Below, piece by piece: positions 1 to 7,945 of a stretch of DNA of 16,986 nt. The position numbers and the translations under genes were made by a program. Position 1 is the stretch's first letter. Each line of letters begins with the position of its first letter. Below the pieces are notes generated by a model. That model was not told the DNA's origin. It did no database searches and saw only the letters and a program-made list of their open reading frames with translations. Origin of the DNA: Saprospiraceae bacterium (GTDB lineage Bacteria > Bacteroidota > Bacteroidia > Chitinophagales > Saprospiraceae); contig JAHDII010000042.1 in NCBI GenBank assembly GCA_020630895.1, forward strand, positions 1 to 16,986. The letters are read 5' to 3'.

Positions 1-1363
1 TAATACTAGAGCTTGTTTCTCCTGTGCTCCATAAGTAAGTAATAGGAGCTACTCCTCCTGAATTAGCATTTAGAGTAAGACTTTCTCCAATACAAATTGT
101 CGCATCTGCTCCTATATCAATTGGACAATCAGAAACAACAGTAAAAGCAATATTTTCTTGGGCACAAGAAATACCTGCTTTATTGTATCCTGTATATACT
201 TCAATCAACATATTATAATCACCAGGAAGTAGTTCTAAAGCCGTACCTGTTCCCCCTGGGAATGAATAAGCAGAAGCCCAATTATCTATTCGATCATCTA
301 CTAATTCTCCTGTTAAATCAAAGAAAACTCCTTCAAAAGTACCAGAAACTAAAGCTCTTAAATGATATTGATCGGGAAAATCTGCATAATTTAAAGCATC
401 ACCATTTTCAATGGTATCTACAACACTGCCTAAAGTCATATCATATATAACAAGAGCATGAAATTGCATATCATTAATCAAGACTGTAACAGTATCTATC
501 GCAATACAACTTTCAGCATCTGTAATAGTCACATAATATTCAGTAGAGGAAGCATTAGAAACATTAATTGTATTAGATGTACTTCCTGTACTCCATTCAA
601 AGCTATAAGGTTGAATACCTCCTAAACCACTAGCAATTAATGCTATTTCTTGATTTGGGCAAGTTAGAATGGTATCTGCTGTATAAGCTCTTAATTCACA
701 ACCTGCTTCACAAACATCTCCTATGCCATTTCCATTCAAATCTGCTTGATCTGGATTAGCCGTAAAAGGACAATTATCTGTAGCATCACTAATACCATCT
801 GCATCAAAATCTCCTAAACAGTTTGTTACATTTGTAATAGCCGTTCCTTTATTATAATAAGAAATACCATCATTCGGAAGATGAATATTAAAATGAGTGA
901 AATCTAAATTAAATGAAATATCGTCATTTGCTGGAAAATTAGAAACATTAAAAGTTAATTCAGCAACATCTACCCAAGCAGCATTGGTAATTGTAGGACA
1001 ACTTGATGCTTCTACACCCTCATCCAACATAAAAGTCATATTGACAATTCCTTGTTTGGATGGGTCATGAGTTGAAGCAGACCAAGCAGCACTTCCTCCA
1101 TTACATAAATCTGAACCATCAAAATTTAAAGATGTAAAAGAATTAAATTGAAGAACAGTAGAATCATAATCAACATATATAGAAAAAGAACCTACTTGAA
1201 CATTGGCTAAATCAGCAGATTGTACTTGAATTGTATAATGAAATAAATTGTCACTACAATCAATACCTCCAATTCCTTGAAGGTCTAATGTTTGAGATAT
1301 TCCATTTAAAGAACACAAAAACATGAAATAAATAATAATGATGAATTTATATAACTCTCTCAT
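1..1363 (-). CDS. Large secreted multidomain protein with N-terminal cohesin-like domain (3' end outside window)
   Basis: An open frame on the minus strand starts at ATG 1363 and stays open to the window edge, giving 454 visible residues with no stop. Residues 1-24 look like a Sec signal peptide (MRELYK, a hydrophobic stretch, then cleavage near GISQ/T). Residues about 26-175 form a beta-rich domain with a cohesin-like pattern: GSFSIYVDYDSTVLQFNSF, then the strand VAELTFNVSNFP. Residues 184-219 are a thrombospondin type 3 Ca-binding repeat (GDFDADGISDATDNCP, then DLNGNGIGDVCE). Residues about 222-297 and 413 onward are two related Ig/PKD-like repeats, each with a WSTG motif. The domain between them (298-412) resembles a beta-sandwich module common in secreted Bacteroidota proteins. 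The gene lies 24 bases after the DUF1501 gene and is probably co-transcribed with it. The protein is most likely secreted or on the cell surface. Any C-terminal sorting domain lies outside the window. No enzymatic domain is visible. Confidence 0.88.
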   Translation of the reverse strand, partial: MRELYKFIIIIYFMFLCSLNGISQTLDLQGIGGIDCSDNLFHYTIQVQSADLANVQVGSFSIYVDYDSTVLQFNSFTSLNFDGSDLCNGGSAAWSASTHDPSKQGIVNMTFMLDEGVEASSCPTITNAAWVDVAELTFNVSNFPANDDISFNLDFTHFNIHLPNDGISYYNKGTAITNVTNCLGDFDADGISDATDNCPFTANPDQADLNGNGIGDVCEAGCELRAYTADTILTCPNQEIALIASGLGGIQPYSFEWSTGSTSNTINVSNASSTEYYVTITDAESCIAIDTVTVLINDMQFHALVIYDMTLGSVVDTIENGDALNYADFPDQYHLRALVSGTFEGVFFDLTGELVDDRIDNWASAYSFPGGTGTALELLPGDYNMLIEVYTGYNKAGISCAQENIAFTVVSDCPIDIGADATICIGESLTLNANSGGVAPITYLWSTGETSSSI

Positions 1364-1387
1364 TTTATTGGCTTTCTAAATGATAAA

Positions 1388-3433
1388 TTAAGGTTGTATA
1401 ATAGGATCTCCTTGTTGAGTTTGATTTCTCTTCCAAAGATTATAATCAAGATTATTGACGACACCATTTCCATCGCCATCAATACTCCTATACTCATTAA
1501 CAATAGAAGAATTAGCTTTCCAAGTATTCAAATCTGTTGTATCATTGATTCCACTTGCATCAAAATCTCCTGCAAACATGGCAAAAGCACCTGCTCCCAT
1601 ATCTTTTAATTGATTCGTGCCATAAGCTGAAGCTACTGCTGTAGTGAAATCATATGGTGTACTAGATGATGAATCATAAGGAACACTACTAACAACAGCA
1701 ATGTGATTTCTATGATATATAGTGATATAGTAAGAACCTGCATCTACATTTTTAATGGTAACTCCTAAATTTCCATTCAGATCCATTAGAAGACCATCAT
1801 TTCTTAAAAATGCAGCTTGTTGTGCTACAACAATATTAATATCACTACTATCTCTTAATTCAATTAATACCCAATCAGCAACATTCCAAGGAATAGTTGT
1901 TACGTTTTCTGTTCCTATATAATTGAATGGAGCTGTATTATAAGGTTGAGTTAATGGAATTAATCCTTTTTCTACTAAATCAGTTCTTAATTCTCCATCA
2001 TTAGGATCATAAAAACCTTCTAAAAATACTTTGGCCTTTATTTGAATTTGAGATACATAAGTATCCACATAACAAGTAGGATCAACAACAATATTAGTTT
2101 CTACTAAGTCAGGAATATGTGCATGAACATCATATTTTACCTCTGTAATTACGCTATCACTAGCCCCAAGCCAATCTTGGAGTAGTGTTCTAAACATTTG
2201 TCTATAATCAAATTGTAATTGAGTTTCGTTTGGTTTTCCTCCACTTGTAATATCTGATAAATCAATATTCGTACCTGTCATTCCTGGTTTTACAGAAGAA
2301 CCAAATAAGAAAACAGGTCCAAAATTACCATGATCTGTTCCTAAACTACCATTTTCAATGACTTGTCTTCCAAATTCAGAAAAAGCAGAAGTGAGGACTC
2401 TTTGTTCTATACCCAAATTCGTTAAATCTTCATGAAAAGCTTTAATAGAATCAAACATATCAGATAATAATTCAGCATGTCGTCCTATATGTGAAGAACC
2501 AGCCTCTGATTGTCCAGCATGAGTATCAAAACCACTATGATGTAATAAAAACACTTTTGTCATACTACCTCCAGAAAGTAATTTTGCTACAGTTTTGAAT
2601 TGATTTCCTAGATTAGTATCTGGATAAGTAGTTGAAGAATTAGTTCCTGCTCCAAAAACGTTTGTTACTCTTTGTGCATAAATATTAGTATTGTTTTCTA
2701 CTTGCATAATATGAGCAATTTGTTGCCCATACTCTGAATTAGGTAAAGGAGAATGTTCTGCTGTACCTATTCCTTGAATAGAATCATATAGACCATTAGG
2801 ATCTTGTTGAGATAGATTAGTTGCCATATAAAGACCTTCATCATTATAAAAACCTAAAGATGGTTTTCTATCTCCTAATTGAATGCCTAAAGGATCAGGG
2901 AATTCAGGAATTGGATTTCCATATAAACCTGGATAGGCAGTATTTAGAAATCTTCCCATCCAACCACTTGATAAATTGAAATTAGCAGGTGTGCCATCTC
3001 CTCCTGACATCCATAAATCTGTAGATTTAAAGTGAGAACCATTGGAATTAGGATATCCTACTCTTTGTATAATTCTTGCTTGTGCATTATCATACATAGA
3101 TTTAAAAGAAGACATTACGGGATGTAAACCTACTTGGTCAGCGAGAGGAAGTGTATTATCTAAGGGAACAAAAGCATTTGTCCCTGTATCTGATAATTTA
3201 ATTCCAGGACGATAACCTGCATAGGTATCATATTGATTAATAGGAACTAAAGTATTTAATCCATCATTACCTCCTTTTAGAAATAAGATAACAAGAACCC
3301 TATCATTTATATTAGGACAATTGAGAAGAGGTATCATACTTTCTGAAGCAAACGCCCTAAAAGGAAGGTTACTTAGAAGAAATGAACCAGCAGACATTGC
3401 CATCGAATTTTTTAAAAAGTCACGCCTTTTCAT
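1388..3433 (-). CDS. DUF1501 family protein, Tat-exported, with C-terminal beta module and dockerin-like domain
   Basis: This 681-residue protein begins with a twin-arginine signal (KRRDFLK at residues 2-8, then a hydrophobic segment to about 29), so it should be exported folded by Tat. Residues about 40-425 form the DUF1501 domain, which belongs to the alkaline phosphatase/sulfatase-like superfamily. Visible family motifs are LKGGNDGLNT (52-61), HHSGFDTHAGQ (298-308) and SEFGRQVIENG (352-362) followed by TDHGNFGPVF. The family's biochemical activity is not established to my knowledge. The protein is well over the usual 400-480 residues. Residues about 462-617 form an extra module with VADWVLIELRD (518-528) and YHRNHIAV (573-580), recurrent in secreted Bacteroidota proteins. 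Residues 620-672 hold two Ca-loop repeats of dockerin type I pattern (D623/D625/S627/D631/D634 and D652/D654/N656/N660/D663). The gene is 31 bases downstream of the DUF1800 gene. No type IX sorting domain follows the dockerin-like part. Confidence 0.9.
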   Translation of the reverse strand: MKRRDFLKNSMAMSAGSFLLSNLPFRAFASESMIPLLNCPNINDRVLVILFLKGGNDGLNTLVPINQYDTYAGYRPGIKLSDTGTNAFVPLDNTLPLADQVGLHPVMSSFKSMYDNAQARIIQRVGYPNSNGSHFKSTDLWMSGGDGTPANFNLSSGWMGRFLNTAYPGLYGNPIPEFPDPLGIQLGDRKPSLGFYNDEGLYMATNLSQQDPNGLYDSIQGIGTAEHSPLPNSEYGQQIAHIMQVENNTNIYAQRVTNVFGAGTNSSTTYPDTNLGNQFKTVAKLLSGGSMTKVFLLHHSGFDTHAGQSEAGSSHIGRHAELLSDMFDSIKAFHEDLTNLGIEQRVLTSAFSEFGRQVIENGSLGTDHGNFGPVFLFGSSVKPGMTGTNIDLSDITSGGKPNETQLQFDYRQMFRTLLQDWLGASDSVITEVKYDVHAHIPDLVETNIVVDPTCYVDTYVSQIQIKAKVFLEGFYDPNDGELRTDLVEKGLIPLTQPYNTAPFNYIGTENVTTIPWNVADWVLIELRDSSDINIVVAQQAAFLRNDGLLMDLNGNLGVTIKNVDAGSYYITIYHRNHIAVVSSVPYDSSSSTPYDFTTAVASAYGTNQLKDMGAGAFAMFAGDFDASGINDTTDLNTWKANSSIVNEYRSIDGDGNGVVNNLDYNLWKRNQTQQGDPIIQP

Positions 3434-3464
3434 GCGATATATTTTAAGATTGAAATTTTTCTAA

Positions 3465-5111
3465 TTACATTATTTGATATTCCTGAGAATATAAAAGTGC
3501 TTTAAATAAGTTATCTAAAGGAATTCTTACTGCGGCATCAATTCCAGTATTTTGGTAATCTACCCAGTCTAGTGTCCAATCAAATGCTGGAGCTCCTTCT
3601 AGAAAAACTTCATTTAAGAAATAATCATATCGTTCTGCACTACAAGATTCACAGAAAAGATAATTGGTTAGTTCGGTTACGATAGTATCTGCATCAGAAG
3701 GATCCGAAATTATTCCACTATTTTCAATAAAATCTACTAAGTCAATTTGAATTCCAGCGCCTAAATCTCCACCAGTTAATAATCTATCACCAGTGATAAG
3801 CATTTCAGGTAATTTATATCTAGTCACTAGAGTACTTGCATTAACCCAATTTTTATGATAACCTGGTTCTTGATAATATGCGGCATAACCCGCTACAGAA
3901 TCAGGAGAAAAAATACTAAAATCAGCATTAGCAAATAATAAGTCAATTACAGAACGTCTATACCATTCATAATATAATTCTTTAGTATTTGTGAATTGAT
4001 CGGGTAAAGGAATTTGGAAAAATTGAATCGTAGGTAAAACCAATTCTATAGGAGCTTTAATTAATCCTCCAATGATTTCATCTCCAGAAGTGCTATCATC
4101 TGCATCATAAAAATGTTGACTTTTAAGGAGTTGTTTGAGTGCAATTTCTAAATTATAATTATTAGTTCTTAAAGTATTAGCTAAAGGAACAATAATATCT
4201 GTTTCTATTTCTGCACTAACATTATCACTTACAAAAAAGCGATAGAGCCTTCTACAAATAGTTTCTGCTGTTGCTGTTTGTGCAAAAACCATTTCGACAA
4301 AATCGTCTAGTTCTCGGTACATATCAGATTCATTTACTGCACCTGTAATTGTCTGATTTGCAAAAGCTGGTGAAAATGTTTTATCAGAACTATCATGTCT
4401 TGTGTAATCTGGATATCCAGCAGATAGTCCAGTTTCAAGATCTATATAAGCAGGATCAGGGGGACTAACTCTATTGAGTTCTCTCCAACCAGACAAAAGT
4501 TTGGAAGCTGCTACGATATCGTCTTCTGTATAATTGGTATAATCTCCTGGTCCAATTTGAGCCCCCTTTCCTATAGTAAATAATTCTAAAAATTCTCTAG
4601 CATAATTTTCATTAGGATTGGAAACGGTATTACTATTTCCATCTAAATAATCCAACATAGCATTATCTATTGTCATTTTTTTTGCCAATGTTTTGTAACT
4701 TCCAAAAGCATAAAATTTCAACAATTCTAAATAATCAAATGCTTGTGCAGTAGGACCAACACCATCAAAAGAAATTACAAAATATTGATGTAAAAATAGC
4801 ACCATTTTAGATTGAATAGAAGCATCATGCAGTGCTTCGTGAAGCCACCATGCTTTGATAGCTACTCGTTGATTTGTTGTACTTAATAATGGGTCTATAC
4901 CAGAATTGATCCAATGTTGTCCTGTATCCCAATCTAAAGGTTCATCTATAGTTGGAATTCCTGTAAGGAATAGCTCTTCCACTGCTGCGGAAGGCGTTAA
5001 GGTAGCAAAATAATCAATTCTTTGCTTGGTAATATTAAAGGTACATCTACGAAGCAAATGTTTTGCTAGGCGTTGTCCTAGTGTACCTGTCATAAGAGAT
5101 AATGAAGCCAT
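3465..5111 (-). CDS. DUF1800 family protein
   Basis: This 548-residue protein matches the DUF1800 family along most of its length. KHLLRRCTFN (17-26) is the usual N-terminal motif. AWWLHEALHD (87-96) and KMVLFLHQYFV (102-112) correspond to the family's helix that usually reads F-W-H-x-H-F; here it is F-L-H-Q-Y-F. NPNENYAREFLELFTIG (165-181) is the diagnostic motif, and YTEDDIVAASKLLSGW follows at 194-209. The family has no established biochemical role that I know of, but it very often sits directly upstream of a DUF1501 gene, as here. No signal peptide is visible from this start (MASLSLMTGTLG), unlike the partner protein. It is the first gene of a three-gene minus-strand operon, and the preceding 165 bases show no clear promoter. 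Confidence 0.9.
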   Translation of the reverse strand: MASLSLMTGTLGQRLAKHLLRRCTFNITKQRIDYFATLTPSAAVEELFLTGIPTIDEPLDWDTGQHWINSGIDPLLSTTNQRVAIKAWWLHEALHDASIQSKMVLFLHQYFVISFDGVGPTAQAFDYLELLKFYAFGSYKTLAKKMTIDNAMLDYLDGNSNTVSNPNENYAREFLELFTIGKGAQIGPGDYTNYTEDDIVAASKLLSGWRELNRVSPPDPAYIDLETGLSAGYPDYTRHDSSDKTFSPAFANQTITGAVNESDMYRELDDFVEMVFAQTATAETICRRLYRFFVSDNVSAEIETDIIVPLANTLRTNNYNLEIALKQLLKSQHFYDADDSTSGDEIIGGLIKAPIELVLPTIQFFQIPLPDQFTNTKELYYEWYRRSVIDLLFANADFSIFSPDSVAGYAAYYQEPGYHKNWVNASTLVTRYKLPEMLITGDRLLTGGDLGAGIQIDLVDFIENSGIISDPSDADTIVTELTNYLFCESCSAERYDYFLNEVFLEGAPAFDWTLDWVDYQNTGIDAAVRIPLDNLFKALLYSQEYQIM

Positions 5112-5276
5112 TCTTTATAGCTTTTCTCAATTGGTTAATGAATAAATATCTTTATGTCTTGCTCTTAGTAAGTTTTAGAATGAAAACATTTAGGTGGTGA
5201 GCCTTATCATTATAAGACATGGGCTAAGATATGAAAAAATAGTTCCTATTAACAAATTTTGTTATTAGAATGATTA

Positions 5277-5320
5277 AAAAAGCCTAAAAAAATGGTTAAA
5301 ATCACTTTTTTAGGCTTTTT
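5277..5320 (-). terminator. Rho-independent terminator after sppA
   Basis: A perfect 15-base-pair inverted repeat (left arm AAAAAGCCTAAAAAA at 5277-5291, right arm at 5306-5320) encloses a 14-base loop. Read on the minus strand, the hairpin ends in a run of T, as expected for an intrinsic terminator. It lies 24 bases past the sppA stop codon and separates sppA from the DUF1800 operon on the same strand. The A/T tracts on both sides mean it could also act in the other direction, though no plus-strand gene ends here. Confidence 0.85.
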
Positions 5321-5343
5321 AGTATTTTGAGAGAGTATATTTT

Positions 5344-7122
5344 TTAGTGAATGATGATTTCAAAAGGCATTCTTGCTTGAATACCTGTAGCATTTTTGGC
5401 TTCTTTCATCATTTGATATAATTGATATCCCTCAGAACCAATTTCGTCTTCTATCATTTCATTTTTGATTTGAGCAGATGCAGATTTTCCTGTAAGATTT
5501 TCTAGGAAAGCACTAAAGGGATTTTTTGCAACGGGATATTGTGCTACTTTATATTTATCAAGATCCGCTTTTTTTGCTGCTAAAGCAATAGCATCTTCTA
5601 ATCCTCCTAAAACATCAACTAAACCGTTTTTAAGGGCAGCTTCTCCTGTCCAAACACGTCCTTGAGCTACTTTATTGGTTTCTTCTCTATTCATTCCACG
5701 ACCTTCTCCTACACGTTTTAAAAATAATTCATATCCTTCATCTACCATTTCTTGAACAATAGCTTCTTCTTTAGGACTCATATTGAAAAAAGGAGAAATT
5801 CCAGTTGCAAATTGACCTGTTTTTACAGTATCAAATTCTACTCCTACTTTATTTTTTAGCATGGTTTGAACAGAAGGAATCATTCCAAATATACCTATAG
5901 AACCAGTAATGGTATTGGGTTCTGCAAAAATGGTATCAGAATTACAAGCAATATAATAACCTCCTGATGCTGCAACATCTCCCATAGAAGTAATTACAGG
6001 TAAACCTTGTTTTTTAGCTAATTCGATTTCATGCCAAATTTCTTCTGATGCAAAAGCACTTCCTCCCCCAGAATTAACTCTTAATACAATGGCTTTAACT
6101 TTTTTATCTTTTCTTATTTTACGAATTAATTTAGCATATTTTTTACCACCAATACTACCAGCTTCTCCATTTCCATCTACAATACTACCTTCAGCAAAAA
6201 CAACAGCAACTTTATCTTTTCCAATACTGGGTTTTAAAGTAGAAGCATATAATCCAATACTTGTAGTTTTTACCTTTTTATCATCATCAAGACCTAATTT
6301 TTCTTTTAGAAAATCCACCATTTCTCCTCTATAGCATAATTTATCTACAAAGCCTACTTCAATAGCATCCTCTGCATTTCGAATTTTATACTCATTTGCA
6401 ATATTCTTCAATTGTTCTACAGGAATCTTTCTTGCTGAAGAAATATCTTCTAAGTAAATATTATAAAGTCCATCTAAATATTCACGAACTTGTAATTTAT
6501 TATCTGGACTCATTTGATTCATACGAAAAGGTTCTGTAGCACTTTTGAAATTACCTACATATACTACTTGCATCTTTACCCCTAAACGATCTAACATATC
6601 TTTAAAAAATGGAATAGATGCTGCCATTCCTCTAAAATCTACACCTGCTCCTCTTGGATTGGCAAAAATAGAATCCGCTGAAGAAGCTAAATAATAAGTT
6701 CCTTGTGTATAGTTATCAGAATAAGAATAAATAAATTTTCCACTCTCTTTAAAATCAATAAGGGCATCTCTAACAACTGAAGCAGTAGCACTACCAATAG
6801 ATGATCCAGTAAGGTCTAAAAAGATTCCTTTTATTTTACTATCTGTTTTGGCTTTTCTGATAGCTCTTGTCATATCATATAATCCAACAACATCACCTGT
6901 TTCAAATTGAAAATTTAAAGGACTATTATTCACTGCTACGTTATTAGTTTTTTCAGGGATAGCTTTACTAAAATCTAACTGAAGAACAGAATTTGTTTTT
7001 ACTTGAGGTACTGCTTTTTTTGCTTGTCGATTAATAAGACCTATTCCGATAAGAGTTAATAATCCTAATGCTAGAATAAAACCTAAACACGATGCAAACA
7101 TAAATGTGAAAAACTTTTTCAT
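5344..7122 (-). CDS. sppA: Signal peptide peptidase SppA, 67K type
   Basis: This membrane-anchored serine protease of the S49 family degrades signal peptides left in the membrane after secretion. Its 592 residues fit the long, two-domain form. A single N-terminal transmembrane segment covers about residues 6-30. The first domain carries the catalytic lysine in VYVGNFKSATEPF (K193). The second carries the nucleophile in GDVAASGGYYIA (S386). This matches the Ser-Lys dyad arrangement known from E. coli SppA, in which the two residues come from separate repeats. RVNSGGGSAFASEEIW (348-363) and TGSIGIFG (406-413) are further conserved stretches. The gene is transcribed alone, with a terminator behind it and a divergent 230-base gap to msrA. 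No truncation or missing key residue is seen. Confidence 0.95.
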   Translation of the reverse strand: MKKFFTFMFASCLGFILALGLLTLIGIGLINRQAKKAVPQVKTNSVLQLDFSKAIPEKTNNVAVNNSPLNFQFETGDVVGLYDMTRAIRKAKTDSKIKGIFLDLTGSSIGSATASVVRDALIDFKESGKFIYSYSDNYTQGTYYLASSADSIFANPRGAGVDFRGMAASIPFFKDMLDRLGVKMQVVYVGNFKSATEPFRMNQMSPDNKLQVREYLDGLYNIYLEDISSARKIPVEQLKNIANEYKIRNAEDAIEVGFVDKLCYRGEMVDFLKEKLGLDDDKKVKTTSIGLYASTLKPSIGKDKVAVVFAEGSIVDGNGEAGSIGGKKYAKLIRKIRKDKKVKAIVLRVNSGGGSAFASEEIWHEIELAKKQGLPVITSMGDVAASGGYYIACNSDTIFAEPNTITGSIGIFGMIPSVQTMLKNKVGVEFDTVKTGQFATGISPFFNMSPKEEAIVQEMVDEGYELFLKRVGEGRGMNREETNKVAQGRVWTGEAALKNGLVDVLGGLEDAIALAAKKADLDKYKVAQYPVAKNPFSAFLENLTGKSASAQIKNEMIEDEIGSEGYQLYQMMKEAKNATGIQARMPFEIIIH

Positions 7123-7171
7123 AACGGTTTCTATATTAAAATATGAATTGTATTAAAATTATTTAATAATA

Positions 7172-7179
7172 CAAATGTA
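7172..7179 (-). promoter_or_regulatory. Candidate -7 promoter element for sppA
   Basis: The minus strand reads TACATTTG here, an exact match to the Bacteroidota -7 consensus TAnnTTTG. It lies about 50 bases before the sppA ATG. I do not find a well-spaced TTTG -33 element upstream, so the call rests on half of the promoter. In such AT-rich DNA a chance match is quite possible. Confidence 0.3.
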
Positions 7180-7352
7180 ATTATATGAAGTACTAAAGTT
7201 TATGTTTTTTGGACAAACGTACTGTTCTTCTAGAAAAAAGAGACTTATTCCCTAATTTATAGAGGTTTTATTTTAAATGTTTTTGTAATAATATTTAAGA
7301 TAATAAAGCAATTCATTATAATATTTACCATTTTTGTTGCCGTGAATTAAAT

Positions 7353-7925
7353 ATGAAAGCAAATTCAAATTATATGGAGGATAAAAGAATAGCCACTTTT
7401 GGAGGAGGATGCTTTTGGTGTTTAGAAGCTGTTTTTCAAGAATTAAAAGGAGTTGAAAATATTATTTCTGGATATGCAGGAGGGTATATTGAAAATCCAT
7501 CTTATCAAACGATTGGTACAGGTATGACTGGACATGCAGAAGTCATTCAAATTACTTATCATCCTCAAATAATTTCTTATCAAGAACTATTAGAAGTTTT
7601 TTGGCATGTTCATGATCCCACAACATTAAATCGACAAGGAAATGATATAGGAACACAATATCGTTCTATCATTTTATTTCATAATGAAGAAGAAAAAGAA
7701 CAGGCTGAATTTTCCTTGAAAAAAACAGATGAATCTGATTTGTGGAATGATCCTATAGTAACAGAAATAGCTCCTTTTATTCGATTTTATACAGCAGAAG
7801 AATATCATCAAAATTATTATACTTTAAATAAGGATAATAATCCTTATTGTTCTATTGTTATTGGTCCTAAAATTGCGAAGTTTAAAAAAGAATTTCAGCA
7901 TTTATTAAAAAAGAAAAATATTTAA
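7353..7925 (+). CDS. msrA: Peptide-methionine (S)-S-oxide reductase MsrA
   Basis: The enzyme reduces the S form of methionine sulfoxide in proteins back to methionine, repairing oxidative damage in the cytoplasm. The 190 residues cover the family fold. The active-site motif is FGGGCFWCLEAVF (16-28), with catalytic C20 and a second cysteine at C23, the CxxC form. SGYAGGY and GHAEVIQITYHP follow in the usual order, then HDPTTLNRQGNDIGTQYRS (89-107). The C-terminal part contains YHQNY and PYC before the final PKIAKFKKEF. A second in-frame ATG at 7374 (MEDKRIATF) would start closer to the conserved domain and is an equally possible start. The gene heads a tight plus-strand group with miaA 20 bases downstream. 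Confidence 0.95.
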   Translation: MKANSNYMEDKRIATFGGGCFWCLEAVFQELKGVENIISGYAGGYIENPSYQTIGTGMTGHAEVIQITYHPQIISYQELLEVFWHVHDPTTLNRQGNDIGTQYRSIILFHNEEEKEQAEFSLKKTDESDLWNDPIVTEIAPFIRFYTAEEYHQNYYTLNKDNNPYCSIVIGPKIAKFKKEFQHLLKKKNI

Positions 7926-7945
7926 TTTTTTGAAATAAAAATCAA

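Noticed and set aside
1394..1609. Plus-strand open frame inside the DUF1501 gene, and similar short frames at 262-450, 6089-6334, 10990-11256 and 12839-13057
   Set aside because: All lie opposite well-supported genes, show no domain, and have the composition expected of antisense shadows.
1..5111. Polysaccharide utilisation locus or cellulosome, suggested by the cohesin/dockerin-like domains
   Set aside because: No glycoside hydrolase, SusC/SusD pair or carbohydrate-binding module is visible in the window.
5203..5216. Small palindrome CTTAT-CATT-ATAAG between the DUF1800 gene and the sppA terminator
   Set aside because: A 5-base stem without a T tract is too weak for a terminator, and no known regulator site fits.
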